A stretch of 64,000 nt of DNA from Fodinibacter sp963730365 (GCA_963730365.1 CAVSRM010000010.1:62001-126000), one strand, 5' to 3'; shown: positions 35,120-44,145, numbered from the stretch's first letter. Numbers and translations: made by a program. Notes: generated by a model from the letters alone, not told the origin.

Positions 35120-36139
35120 TCACGCCCCGGCTCTCGGCCCGCGGCCACCACCGGCCCAGGCGGCGTCCGCGGCGGTGATCCGGGCCGGGTCCACCGTTCC
35201 GGGCTCCGGTCGCGGGTGGACGTCGTCGCCGGCCACGGCATCCTCGACGGCACGGTCGTAGGGCAGGGGGCCGCCCGGCGGCGGGCCGACGAGGTCGTCG
35301 ATGTCGTGCTCGGTGCACACCACCTCGTGCAGCAGGCTGCCCACGAGGGGCTTGGCCACGCCGGTGGGCACGGGGGTGACGAAACCGACCCACTGGCTCG
35401 CCAGGAACGGTGAGAGCACGGGCACCGTGACGATCCGCCGGGGCATCAGCCCGGCGATGGCGGCGAAGCGGTTGATCATCGTGCGATACGTGAGCACCTC
35501 GGGCCCGCCGATGTCGAACGTGCGGTTCACCTCGGGAGGGAGGTCCGCCGCCCCGACGAGATAGTGCAGCACGTCGCGCACCGCGATCGGCTGGATCCTG
35601 TTGTCGAGCCACTTCGGCGTGACCATGACGGGCAGGCGGGTCGTGAGGTGTCGCAGCATCTCGAAGGACGCCGACCCAGCACCGAGGATGATCGCCGCCT
35701 GGAGCACGGCCGTCGGAACGCCGCTCGCCATGAGCAGGTCACCGACCTCGACGCGGGACGCCAGGTGGTCCGACAACGGCCCCTCGGGCGGGTGGAGACC
35801 GCTGAGGTAGACGATCCGGCCGACCCCGGCGTCGTGGGCCGTGCGGCCGAAGGTCTTTGCCAACTGGCGGTCGCGCTCGACGAAGCCGCCCTCCCCGTCC
35901 ATCGAGTGCAGGAAGTAGTAGGCGACGTCCACCCCGTCGAGCGCCTCCGCGAGCGTCGCGCTCGACGACGCATCACCCTCCACGACCCGCACCCGGTCCA
36001 GCCAGTGCCGGTCGGACACCTTCGCCGCGTCCCGGGTCAGCACGGTGATGTCCCAGCCCTCGTCGAGCAGGCGGGGCACCAGGCGCGACCCTATGTAGCC
36101 GGTGACACCCGTGACGAGTGCCCGGCGGGGCCTGCTCAC
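35120..36139 (-). CDS. NAD(P)-binding protein, atypical SDR/NmrA-like
   Basis: 339 aa. The Rossmann motif VTGVTGYIGSRLVPRLL is at the N-terminus, and the atypical-SDR pattern YLSGLHP replaces the YxxxK site, as in YbjT-like proteins. The C-terminal 100 residues include a possible membrane-associating region. Its ATG overlaps the SRPBCC stop (ATGA). Similar proteins accompany LitR/CarH-type light regulators in other bacteria, as I recall. Confidence 0.88.
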   Translation of the reverse strand: MSRPRRALVTGVTGYIGSRLVPRLLDEGWDITVLTRDAAKVSDRHWLDRVRVVEGDASSSATLAEALDGVDVAYYFLHSMDGEGGFVERDRQLAKTFGRTAHDAGVGRIVYLSGLHPPEGPLSDHLASRVEVGDLLMASGVPTAVLQAAIILGAGSASFEMLRHLTTRLPVMVTPKWLDNRIQPIAVRDVLHYLVGAADLPPEVNRTFDIGGPEVLTYRTMINRFAAIAGLMPRRIVTVPVLSPFLASQWVGFVTPVPTGVAKPLVGSLLHEVVCTEHDIDDLVGPPPGGPLPYDRAVEDAVAGDDVHPRPEPGTVDPARITAADAAWAGGGRGPRAGA

Positions 36140-36567
36140 ACGCTGTCCAGGGTGCTCTTGAGCTGCGCAGCCGTGCGGTCGCCCAGTCGTCCGAGGAGCG
36201 GGCCCATCACGGGACCGATGAACCGAACCATCCCCGAGAACGTGAACTCCGCCGTGTAGGCGACGATCGAGCCACCGTCCCCGGCGGGGGTGACGGTGAT
36301 CGTGTCGCGGCTCGTCGTCGTCTCGTTGCGACCGACGATGACGAACTCAGGCTGGTCGACCACCTCGACGGTGTACTCGAGACTGACCTGGTTGCCGGCG
36401 AACGTCGACACGTTCCGGTAGACCGTCCCGACGCCCCCGTCACCGGAGACCTTGACGCACGAGAGCGTGCCGGAGTCCCACTCGGTCGCGTTCTCGAAGT
36501 CGACGAGATAGGCGAAGACGGTGTCGGGTGCCGTGCTGGTCGTGACGGTGCGTTCGATGGTGGTCAT
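36136..36567 (-). CDS. SRPBCC-family (polyketide cyclase/START-like) protein
   Basis: 143 aa. The helix-grip pattern starts with the paired TTIERTV strand and DTVFAYLVDFENATEWD, then ends in a long C-terminal helix (LLGRLGDRTAAQLKSTL). These proteins bind hydrophobic ligands. It is first in a leftward three-gene operon that is divergent from carH, with about 280 bases between the two starts. Confidence 0.9.
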   Translation of the reverse strand: MTTIERTVTTSTAPDTVFAYLVDFENATEWDSGTLSCVKVSGDGGVGTVYRNVSTFAGNQVSLEYTVEVVDQPEFVIVGRNETTTSRDTITVTPAGDGGSIVAYTAEFTFSGMVRFIGPVMGPLLGRLGDRTAAQLKSTLDSV

Positions 36568-36765
36568 GCGGTGCCTCTCCGGGTCAGCCTGGCTCTGCGC
36601 GATGTCGAGGGACGAGGTGGCGAACCCGACTTCACAGTAGGCGAGGGGAGAACTCCCTCGTGCCTCGGACGGTCTCGTCGACAGCCTCGGTGCGGGCCTG
36701 CTGTCCCGTGTCGAAGGTTTCCCCCCACCTCCGGCTCACCGTGGGAGTGGTCGAGTACCGCCGTC

Positions 36766-36827
36766 ACCTTTGACACCGCGCCTCGTGGCGTCAAATGTTT
36801 GTCAAAAGTGTGTCACAGGACTACGGT
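36766..36827. promoter_or_regulatory. carH promoter region with three 11-bp direct repeats
   Basis: Three adjacent 11-mers on the plus strand are GTCAAATGTTT (36790), GTCAAAAGTGT (36801) and GTCACAGGACT (36812). A plus-strand promoter TTGTCA (36799-36804), 17-bp spacer, TACGGT (36822-36827) overlaps them. On the minus strand TTGACG (36794-36789), 17 bp, AAAGGT (36771-36766) could serve the SRPBCC operon. An 11-bp direct-repeat operator is the known CarH architecture. Confidence 0.6.
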
Positions 36828-36846
36828 GACTGGTGTGAGAGGTTCG

Positions 36847-37932
36847 ATGCCGCCGACGATGCGGATTGGTGAGCTCGCCAGCAAGGTGGGCGTGACGACG
36901 CACGTCCTGCGCGCATGGGAGAGTCGCTACGGCCTGCTCCGCCCCGCTCGCTCGGCCGGCGGCTACCGCCTCTACGGCTGGGAGGACGAGCGGCGGGTCC
37001 GCGAGGTCGTCGCGCTGCGTGCCGCGGGGGTCAGCGCCGTGGAGGCGTCGCGTCGGGTCCTCGAGGCCGAACGCAACGGCACCTCCGCCACCGATGGTCT
37101 CGCGGCGCTCGGCCAGGGCCCCTCGCAGAAGGGCCAGCTCAACGGAAACCGCGCCGGTGGGGGGCACGGCACCCATGGCGCCGACCCACGGGCCACCGAG
37201 ACGCCCGGACAGGGGGAGGGGCCCCGCGGCGAGGCCGGCCAGGCCTCGCGCAACGACCCACAGGTGCTGAGCACCCAGCTGCTCGACGCGGTGTCCGCGC
37301 TCGACGAGGACCGCGCCCACGCACTGCTCGACACGGCGTTCTCCGAGCGGTCCGTCGAGAGCGCGATCGTCGACGTCATCCTCCCGCTGTTCGTCCGTAT
37401 CGGCGAGCAGTGGGAGATGGGGCGCTTCGGCATCGCGCAGGAGCACTTCGCCAGCAGCCTGGTGCGCCGGCGTCTCGGGGCGCTGTCCCTCACGTGGGCC
37501 GTGGGGTCCGGCCCGATCGCGGTGCTCGCCTGCCCTCCCGGCGAGTTCCACGACATCGTCCTCCTGAGCTTCGGCGTGCTCCTCGGCCGTTCCGGCTGGC
37601 GGGTTCGCTACCTCGGACCCGACACCCCCGTCACCTCCGTCGCCGCGGCGGTCCGGCTGATCCAGGCCGACGCGATCGTCCTGGCCTCGCGGCGTCCCAA
37701 CGGCTTCCGGGCGCACGCCAGTGCGCTGCGAGCCCTGGGGCGCGACCACCCTTTGTGGCTGGCGGGTCGGGGGGCCACCCCGCGCGTGTTGGAGGAGATC
37801 CAGGTGCGGTCACTCGGCGGAGACCTCGTCGCGGCGGTCGCCGAGCTGACGAGCACCGCACGCAGCGAGCGGATGGCCACCGCGCATGCCACCTCCGGAG
37901 ACGAGGACCGCGCGGACCAGACGCCGGCGTGA
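36847..37932 (+). CDS. carH: CarH/LitR-type B12-dependent light-responsive repressor
   Basis: 361 aa. The MerR-type winged helix (MRIGELASKVGVTTHVLRAW) is at the N-terminus, a Gly/Gln-rich linker of about 60 residues follows, then a cobalamin-binding module. The photoreceptor signature W-x9-EH is complete (Trp189, Glu199, His200), and the lower-ligand motif GEFHDIV gives His235. These residues predict adenosylcobalamin binding and light-induced tetramer loss. The ATG follows GAGAGG. Target operons are probably its own and the divergent SRPBCC operon. Confidence 0.9.
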   Translation: MPPTMRIGELASKVGVTTHVLRAWESRYGLLRPARSAGGYRLYGWEDERRVREVVALRAAGVSAVEASRRVLEAERNGTSATDGLAALGQGPSQKGQLNGNRAGGGHGTHGADPRATETPGQGEGPRGEAGQASRNDPQVLSTQLLDAVSALDEDRAHALLDTAFSERSVESAIVDVILPLFVRIGEQWEMGRFGIAQEHFASSLVRRRLGALSLTWAVGSGPIAVLACPPGEFHDIVLLSFGVLLGRSGWRVRYLGPDTPVTSVAAAVRLIQADAIVLASRRPNGFRAHASALRALGRDHPLWLAGRGATPRVLEEIQVRSLGGDLVAAVAELTSTARSERMATAHATSGDEDRADQTPA

Positions 37933-38008
37933 TGCCGCCTCGGGCATGGGGTGACCCGATCCTGCGGCGCTGCCACTGCGGCCGGGGCGCCGGGTCGGAC
38001 CCGGCGCG

Positions 38009-38794
38009 ATGACGGGTCAGGGCCTGCTCGTCGTCAGCGGGGCCAGCCTGCTCGTCGTCGTGCTGGCGATGGCCGTGACCGCTCTCGTCGCCCATCGGCT
38101 GGGCAGGGTCAGCGTCGTCGACGTCACCTGGGGCCTGCTCTTCGTCCTCGTCTCGTGGGTGTCGTATGCCGTGGGCACCGGCTCGGGGCGCTCGCTCCTC
38201 CTCGCGGTGCTCGTCACCCTCTGGGGTGGCCGGCTCGCCTGGCACATCGCCCGCCGGGCGCGCGGAGCGGGCGAGGACCCGCGATACGAGGCGATGCTCG
38301 CTGATGCGCCCGAGGGGCGGCGCTTCACCGAGGCGGTCCGCCGGGTGTTCCTCGTGCAGGGGCTCGCCGCGTGGTTCGTCTCCCTCCCGGTGCAGGTGGC
38401 CGCGGCCACGGATCAGCCGCTCGGCTGGATCGCGGCCGTCGGCGTGCTGGTGTGGCTCGTCGGCGTGACGTTCGAGGCGGTCGGCGACGCCCAGCTGTCG
38501 GCGTTCAAGGCCGATCCGACCACGAGGGGCACCATCCTCGACCGTGGGTTGTGGGCCTGGACCCGGCATCCCAACTACTTCGGCGACTCCGTCGCGTGGT
38601 GGGGCATCTTCGTGATCGCGGCCGAGGTCTGGCCCGGGGTGCTGACCGTGCTCTCACCGGTGGCGATGACCTATGTCCTCGCCTTCGCGACAGGGGCGAG
38701 GCTGCTGGAGTCCGAGATGGCCCGGCGCCCCGGCTACCGCGAGTACCAGCAGCGGACGAGGATGTTCGTCCCGATGCCCCCGAAGCGTCCCTGA
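38009..38794 (+). CDS. DUF1295 / steroid 5-alpha-reductase-like membrane protein
   Basis: 261 aa with about six hydrophobic segments. The C-terminal motif LWAWTRHPNYFGDSVAWWG is the signature shared by DUF1295 and isoprenylcysteine methyltransferase-like enzymes, which bind a nucleotide cofactor at the membrane. It follows carH by 76 bases in the same direction and may be light-regulated. Substrate unknown. Confidence 0.9.
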   Translation: MTGQGLLVVSGASLLVVVLAMAVTALVAHRLGRVSVVDVTWGLLFVLVSWVSYAVGTGSGRSLLLAVLVTLWGGRLAWHIARRARGAGEDPRYEAMLADAPEGRRFTEAVRRVFLVQGLAAWFVSLPVQVAAATDQPLGWIAAVGVLVWLVGVTFEAVGDAQLSAFKADPTTRGTILDRGLWAWTRHPNYFGDSVAWWGIFVIAAEVWPGVLTVLSPVAMTYVLAFATGARLLESEMARRPGYREYQQRTRMFVPMPPKRP

Positions 38795-38817
38795 CCCCGA
38801 CGCTCCGCTCCCCCGAC

Positions 38818-38885
38818 CCCGTCGAGTGAACAGAACACGCCGCGACGCCGCGCGCTCAGACGGCGTGTTCTGTTCACTCGACGGG
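38818..38885. repeat. Long inverted repeat, copy 2
   Basis: 25-bp arms identical to those at 20.5 kb (CCCGTCGAGTGAACAGAACA continuing to CGCCG) surround an unrelated 18-base loop. It fills the space between two converging genes and ends one base before the BASS-gene stop codon, so here it could act as a bidirectional terminator. Confidence 0.9.
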
Positions 38886-39830
38886 TCAGGCGGGGGCGGG
38901 TTCGACGCGGGCGGGGGTCTCGTCGGCGGGGATGCGCCGGCGCCACAGACGGGCCAGGGTCAGCGCCACGATGATGTCCCAGATGCCCCACCACGCGGCG
39001 ACGAGCGCCATGCCCCCCAGCCCCTCGAACGAAGTGAAGACGAGGAGCAGCCCGAGCCCGGCGTTGCGGACACCGACCTCGAAGGTCATGGCGCGGGTGC
39101 TCCGGTCCGGGAGCCGGGCGAGGCGGCCGATCGAGTAGCCCAGCCCGAGAGCGGCCGCGTCGTGGAGGGCGACGGCGACCGCGACGATGCCGATCCACGC
39201 CATGAAGAGGGCCCAGTTGTTGATGAGGGCGACCATGATCAACCCGCCGAGTGCGGCGAAGGCGAACGGTCCGATGATCTTGCCGGCACGGTAGGCGAGC
39301 GCGGGGAACGCCCGGGCGAGGAGCAGCCCCACGACGAACGGGACCCCGATGACCACGAGCACCTCGGTCAGGAGGTCCATCGCGCTGAGTTCCAGCTCAC
39401 GCATGAGGACGCCCCCGGTGGGGTGGAGGCTGCCCCAGAGCGCGAAGTTCAGCGGCATGACGACGATCGCGAGGAGGTTGCTCACGGCGGTCATCGACAC
39501 CGAGAGCGCGACGTCACCGCGCGCCTGGTGGGTGACGATGTTCGAGACGTTTCCCGGCGGGCAGCAGGCCACGATGATCATCCCGAGGGCGACCGACCCA
39601 CCCACACCCAGCACCAGGGTGAGCAGGAACGTCAGCGCCGGGAGCAGCACGATCTGGGCGCCCACCCCGATCGCGATGACCCCGGGCCGGCGGGCCACCT
39701 CACGGAAGTCCTCGACGCGGGTGTCCAGGGCGATCCCGAAGAGGATCGTCGCGATGAGGATCCGCAGGACGGTCTGCGAGTTCTCGTCGAACGCGATCGT
39801 GATCGTGTCGACGTCGTCGCCGAGGATCAT
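38886..39830 (-). CDS. BASS-family (bile acid:Na+ symporter-like) transporter
   Basis: 314 aa from MILGDDVD, which overlaps the upstream SDR stop (ATGA). About nine membrane segments with the family motif ACCPPGNVSNIVTHQARGD and the second-half FEVGVRNAGLGLL. These carriers import organic acids with Na+; substrate not predictable. Confidence 0.92.
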   Translation of the reverse strand: MILGDDVDTITIAFDENSQTVLRILIATILFGIALDTRVEDFREVARRPGVIAIGVGAQIVLLPALTFLLTLVLGVGGSVALGMIIVACCPPGNVSNIVTHQARGDVALSVSMTAVSNLLAIVVMPLNFALWGSLHPTGGVLMRELELSAMDLLTEVLVVIGVPFVVGLLLARAFPALAYRAGKIIGPFAFAALGGLIMVALINNWALFMAWIGIVAVAVALHDAAALGLGYSIGRLARLPDRSTRAMTFEVGVRNAGLGLLLVFTSFEGLGGMALVAAWWGIWDIIVALTLARLWRRRIPADETPARVEPAPA

Positions 39831-40627
39831 CCGCCGGCCCCGGGGCCGCCCGCGGACGCGCGCAGCCTGCGACGCATCAACCAGGCGTAGAGCCGCGGAA
39901 GGTGCCGGCTGATCACCCACGCCTGCTTTGCCGTTCGGCCGACGAGGACGAGGTCGTGGCCTGCGGCCACCCCGTCGAGGAGGGCGGTCGAGACATCCTG
40001 CGCCGTGAGCTCCTCCCCGGAGGTCGCTCGCTCCCTGCCCGGTGCCCGGTCGGTCGCCTCGGCCATCCCGCCCGTCACGAAGGTGGGGTGGCAGATGGTC
40101 ACCGACACCCCGTCGGGCGCCAGCTCGGGACGCAGGGTGGTGAACAGCCCCGTCGCGGCGTGCTTGGCGGCCACGTACGGCGGCCTGCCGAGCACCGGTG
40201 CGAACCCGGTGACCGACCCGATGAGCACGATGCGGCCGCGGGCGCGCCGCAGGGCGGGCAGCGCCGCCTGGGTCACCGCGACGGCGCCGAGGTGGGTGAC
40301 CTCCATGACCCGACGATGAGTCGCGAGGTCGTGGTCCTCGAAGCGCCCGATGGCCGAGACGGCGGCGCTGTGGACGAGCAGGTCGATCCCCCCGGGATGG
40401 CGGCGGTCCACCTCCTCGAAGACCGAGGCCACGGCGGCCTCGTCGGTGATGTCGCAGGCGAGGTAGCGATCGTCGCCCTCGGGGCAGGCACGCTCCAGGT
40501 CGATCCCCACCGGGCTCGCACCGCGCTTCTCGAGGTCGGCCATGAGTGCCCGGCCGATCTGGCCTCCTGCGCCGGTGACGACCGCGATTGATCCGGCATC
40601 CGAGCGACCGGCTCCACCTCCAGACAT
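39827..40627 (-). CDS. Short-chain dehydrogenase/reductase
   Basis: 266 aa from MSGGGAG. Cofactor motif TGAGGQIG near residue 18, NNAG-equivalent HSAAVS, catalytic Ser in IGSVTG and YVAAK (Tyr-x3-Lys), so a classical SDR. The basic C-terminal tail (WLMRRRLR) may associate with the membrane. Coupled to the downstream BASS transporter, suggesting a shared substrate or product. Confidence 0.9.
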   Translation of the reverse strand: MSGGGAGRSDAGSIAVVTGAGGQIGRALMADLEKRGASPVGIDLERACPEGDDRYLACDITDEAAVASVFEEVDRRHPGGIDLLVHSAAVSAIGRFEDHDLATHRRVMEVTHLGAVAVTQAALPALRRARGRIVLIGSVTGFAPVLGRPPYVAAKHAATGLFTTLRPELAPDGVSVTICHPTFVTGGMAEATDRAPGRERATSGEELTAQDVSTALLDGVAAGHDLVLVGRTAKQAWVISRHLPRLYAWLMRRRLRASAGGPGAGG

Positions 40628-40796
40628 GGCGAAGACCTTAGCGATCGATGGCCCTGACCGGGAGCGATCCGGCCGATGCCGGCACGGCGCGTTCTGGGGC
40701 ACGGTGCTCGGGACGACGGCGGTCGCCGCAACGATCGCCGCGCCGTCCGGGAGCCACCCCCTGCTCGGCGCCGGATGGGCTGTGGCTCGCTCGCGC

Positions 40797-42053
40797 TCAG
40801 CCGAGCAGCTGGGCGAGCGCGTGGATCACCAGGCCGGCGAGCGCCCCCACGATGGTGCCGTTGATCCGGATGAACTGGAGGTCCCGCCCGACGTGCAGCT
40901 CGATGCGCTCGGCCGCCTCATGCCCGTCCCACCGGTCGACGGTGACGGAGATGACCTCGGCCAGCTCGTTGCCGTAGGTGTTGACGAAGAACGACACGGC
41001 CTCACCCAGCCGGGCCTCCAGTCGCCCGCGCCACACCTCGTCGTCGACGAGGTGGCGCCCGAGGTGCTCGAGGATCTGGTCGCCCCGGGTGTGGAAGTAG
41101 GAGGTCTCGTCGTCCATCGCGCGGGTCAACGCCGTGCGGAACGAGTTCCACAGCCCGACGGCGGTCACCGGCACCTGCGGGTGAGTCAGCAGGCGCTCCT
41201 TGAGGTCCTCCGCCTTGGCCATCACCTCCGGGTCCGTCTGCAGGTCCGTGGCGAGGCGCCGAAGCAGGTCGTCGAACGCCTTGCGGGCAGGGTGTCCCGG
41301 CGTCGTGCAGATGTCCTCGATCCACGAGAGCACCTGCTGGTAGCTCCAGCCGATGACCTTGTCGTCGACCCACGGCGGTGACCACCACGGCGCCCGCTCA
41401 CCAAGCACCGCGGCATACGTCCCGGGGTTCTCCCCCAGCCAGTCGTGCAGCTGCTCGAGGGAGAGGTCCACGAGGCCGTGATGGGTCTGCTCGTCGACGA
41501 CCCCCTCGAGCAGGGCGCCGAGGATCGGGGCGGCGGGCTCCTGCACCAGCCGCGGCACGAGGAAGTCCTGCACCACCGCGTGCACCTCGTCGTCGCTGAG
41601 GCGGGCCAGGCCCGCGCGGCCGACCCGCACGGCCTCGGTCATGGCGCGACCCCGGTTGCCCGCGTCGAGCAGCCAGGTGCCGACCCGCTCGCCGACCCGC
41701 GCCGTGGCCAGTCGTTCACGAGCGATGTCCTCGGTGAGGAAGTTCTCGGTGACGAAGTCCTGGAGGTTGCGGCCGATCTCGTTCTTGCGCTTGGGGATGA
41801 TGGCCGTGTGCGGGATCGGCAGACCGAGCGGATGCCGGAACAGCGCGGTCACCGCGAACCAGTCGGCGAGGGCTCCGACCATGGCCCCCTCTGCCGCCGT
41901 GTTGACGTAGCCCCAGAACCCGTCCTGGTCGAGCCGGAGGGTGGCGAGGAAGACCACCGCGGCGAGGCCGAGCAGTGACACCGCGAGGAGTCGCATCCGG
42001 CGCAGGCCGGCGCGACGGGCGGCATCAGCCGGCGAGGGCGCCAAGAGACTCAC
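40797..42053 (-). CDS. DUF445 membrane protein
   Basis: 418 aa from a GTG with AGGA about eight bases upstream; an ATG six codons earlier lacks a ribosome site. An N-terminal membrane helix (LLAVSLLGLAAVVFLATL), the family hallmark GALADWFAVTALFRHPLGLP IPHTAIIP split over a conserved block, a long helical middle and a final membrane helix agree with DUF445 (YheB/YjiN-like). Function unknown. Confidence 0.9.
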   Translation of the reverse strand: MSLLAPSPADAARRAGLRRMRLLAVSLLGLAAVVFLATLRLDQDGFWGYVNTAAEGAMVGALADWFAVTALFRHPLGLPIPHTAIIPKRKNEIGRNLQDFVTENFLTEDIARERLATARVGERVGTWLLDAGNRGRAMTEAVRVGRAGLARLSDDEVHAVVQDFLVPRLVQEPAAPILGALLEGVVDEQTHHGLVDLSLEQLHDWLGENPGTYAAVLGERAPWWSPPWVDDKVIGWSYQQVLSWIEDICTTPGHPARKAFDDLLRRLATDLQTDPEVMAKAEDLKERLLTHPQVPVTAVGLWNSFRTALTRAMDDETSYFHTRGDQILEHLGRHLVDDEVWRGRLEARLGEAVSFFVNTYGNELAEVISVTVDRWDGHEAAERIELHVGRDLQFIRINGTIVGALAGLVIHALAQLLG

Positions 42054-42098
42054 GCGTCGATCCTGCCGCATCCACCGCGACCCGGTGCCGGACACGGA

Positions 42099-42133
42099 CG
42101 AGGCCCCTCCACGTATGAGGTGGAGGGGCCTCG
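42099..42133. terminator. Strong orphan hairpin upstream of DUF445
   Basis: A perfect 14-bp stem (CGAGGCCCCTCCAC) with a seven-base loop. It lies between two divergent genes, so it follows no annotated gene on either strand. It could end an unannotated RNA or belong to a 5' leader. Confidence 0.5.
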
Positions 42134-42708
42134 CGTTCGCGTGCCGTGGTCACAGTCACCGCCAGAGCGGTTCACACGTCCACCGGGATGACGCCCGCCC
42201 GCCTCGGCCGATCCGACGACCGAAGTCGCCAGGGGCACCGAGCGGAGTGCTCGCACGACCGGGTCCGCGGGCCCCGACACCACGTCATCGGTGTCGCCTC
42301 GCGGTTGCCCGCGGGGTGTGGACCTCGGTCTCCCGACCGTCCGCCGTACGCTGGTCCGGAGCCCTACCGGTCCGGGTTCTACCCCGGTCCTCGTGCCCCG
42401 CCCCGTCGTGCGGCGTGGGAGATGTCTATCGGCTTTCGGCCTTGGCGCGCAAGGGTTTTCCGAGGCGTGGGCACGACGGATCGAACCGTTGCGGGGACCC
42501 GCCTGTGCACGATCCTGTGGACGCTCGGTGGAGAACCCCGCTGCCCTGTGCACAGGCGCCGACGGGTCCGCACTGGGGGCCCACCACCCCTGTGGACAGC
42601 CGAGGGCGACCCGGCGACAAGCCTGTGGAGAACCCGCCCGCCGCAGATCCCCCCGAGTCTCATCCGCTGAGACGAGCCGGGGCCGCCGAGCACGCCTACG
42701 CTGGTCGG
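42134..42708. other. Gene-free 575-base interval with DnaA-box-like 9-mers
   Basis: I see no convincing ORF, tRNA, tmRNA, RNase P or SRP RNA here. Between 42504 and 42632 there are six similarly oriented TGTGG/CA-type 9-mers, including TGTGGACAG (42591) and TGTGGAGAA (42624) and the palindrome CCTGTGCACAGG (42545). A TACGCT box at 42697-42702 is the likely -10 of guaB1. Confidence 0.4.
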
Positions 42709-44145
42709 GTGCACTTCCTCAACGACCTCCGGCCCCATACCGACCTGACCTACGACGACGTCTTCCTGGTGCCGAACCGCTCGGGGGTCACGAGTCGGCT
42801 GGACGTCGACCTGGCCAGCGGCGACGGCACCGGCACGACGATCCCGCTCGTCGTGGCGAACATGACGGCTGTCGCGGGCCGCCGGATGGCCGAGACGAGC
42901 GCTCGTCGTGGCGCGATCACCGTCATCCCGCAGGACATCCCCGTCGAGATCGTCCGCGACGTCATCGCCTGGCAGAAGTCGCGCCACCTGGTCTACGACA
43001 CCCCGATCACGCTCCAACCCACCACCACGGCCGGCGAGGCACTCGTCCTGCTGCACAAGCGCGCACACGGCGCCGCAGTGGTCCTCGACGGCGGGCGACC
43101 GGTCGGGCTGGTGACCGAGACCGACCTGACCGGCGTCGACCGCTTCACCCAGCTCGCCGACGTCATGGTGCGCGCGATGGTGACCGTCCCGGACGGTGTG
43201 GACGTCGAGAAGGCCTTCGACACCCTCTCGCACGCCCGTCGGCGACTGGCTCCGGTGGTGGATCCCGATGGCAGGGTCGTGGGCATCCTCACCCGTGCCG
43301 GTGCACTGAGGGCACGCCTCTACACGCCCGCCGTGGACGACGGGGGCCGGCTGCGGATCGGTGCGGCCGTGGGCATCAACGGAGACGTGCCGGCGAAGGC
43401 CTCGGCCCTCCTGGACGCCGGAGCCGACGTCCTCGTCATCGACACGGCCCACGGTCACCAAGAGAAGATGATCGAGGTGCTGCGGGCCGTGCGCGCGCTG
43501 GACCCACAGGTGCCCGTCGTCGCCGGCAACGTCGTGTCCGCCCTCGGCACCCGGGACCTCCTCGAGGCGGGGGCCGACATCGTCAAGGTGGGCGTCGGGC
43601 CGGGCGCGATGTGCACGACCCGGATGATGACCGCCGTCGGCCGACCCCAGTTCTCGGCCGTGCTCGAGTGCGCGACCGCGGCCCGCGACCTTGGCGGCCA
43701 CGTCTGGGCCGACGGCGGGGTACGCCACCCCCGTGACGTCGCGCTCGCCCTGGCCGCCGGTGCGTCCAACGTCATGATCGGCTCGTGGTTCGCCGGCACC
43801 CTGGAGTCACCCGGCGACCTCTACACGGACGAGTCGGGGCGCAGCTACAAGGAGTCCTACGGGATGGCGTCCTCGCGCGCGGTGCGGGGCCGCACGGCGA
43901 CCGACACGGCCTACGAGCGTGCCCGCAAGGCGATGTTCGAGGAGGGCATCTCCTCGGCGCGGATGTACGTCGACCCGACCCGGCCCAGCGTGGAGGACGT
44001 CATCGACGAGATCATCTCCGGGCTGCGCAGCAGCTGCACGTACACCGGGGCCCGCACGCTCGAGGAGTTCCACGACCGTGCGACGGTCGGCATCCAGAGC
44101 GCCGCCGGCTTCGCGGAGGGCCGCCCCCTCCACACCTCCTGGTGA
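42709..44145 (+). CDS. guaB1: GuaB1-type IMPDH-related protein, probable GMP reductase
   Basis: 478 aa from GTG. IMPDH/GMPR barrel with two CBS domains inserted at about residues 95-205. The catalytic Cys is in GPGAMCTTRMMT near residue 302, after KVGVG, and the flap region carries MASSRA. Mycobacterial GuaB1 with this layout has been shown to act as GMP reductase, converting GMP to IMP, so I favour that over IMP dehydrogenase. A TACGCT box ends six bases before the GTG, which suggests a leaderless message. Confidence 0.92.
   Translation: MHFLNDLRPHTDLTYDDVFLVPNRSGVTSRLDVDLASGDGTGTTIPLVVANMTAVAGRRMAETSARRGAITVIPQDIPVEIVRDVIAWQKSRHLVYDTPITLQPTTTAGEALVLLHKRAHGAAVVLDGGRPVGLVTETDLTGVDRFTQLADVMVRAMVTVPDGVDVEKAFDTLSHARRRLAPVVDPDGRVVGILTRAGALRARLYTPAVDDGGRLRIGAAVGINGDVPAKASALLDAGADVLVIDTAHGHQEKMIEVLRAVRALDPQVPVVAGNVVSALGTRDLLEAGADIVKVGVGPGAMCTTRMMTAVGRPQFSAVLECATAARDLGGHVWADGGVRHPRDVALALAAGASNVMIGSWFAGTLESPGDLYTDESGRSYKESYGMASSRAVRGRTATDTAYERARKAMFEEGISSARMYVDPTRPSVEDVIDEIISGLRSSCTYTGARTLEEFHDRATVGIQSAAGFAEGRPLHTSW

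Noticed and set aside
42504..42632. Replication origin oriC
   Set aside because: The 9-mers are imperfect and no dnaA, dnaN, rpmH or gyrase gene is nearby.
42134..42708. tmRNA, RNase P RNA or SRP RNA in the long gene-free interval
   Set aside because: I looked on both strands for the GAGGAAAGTCC, GGAAGG and tRNA-like end motifs and found none.
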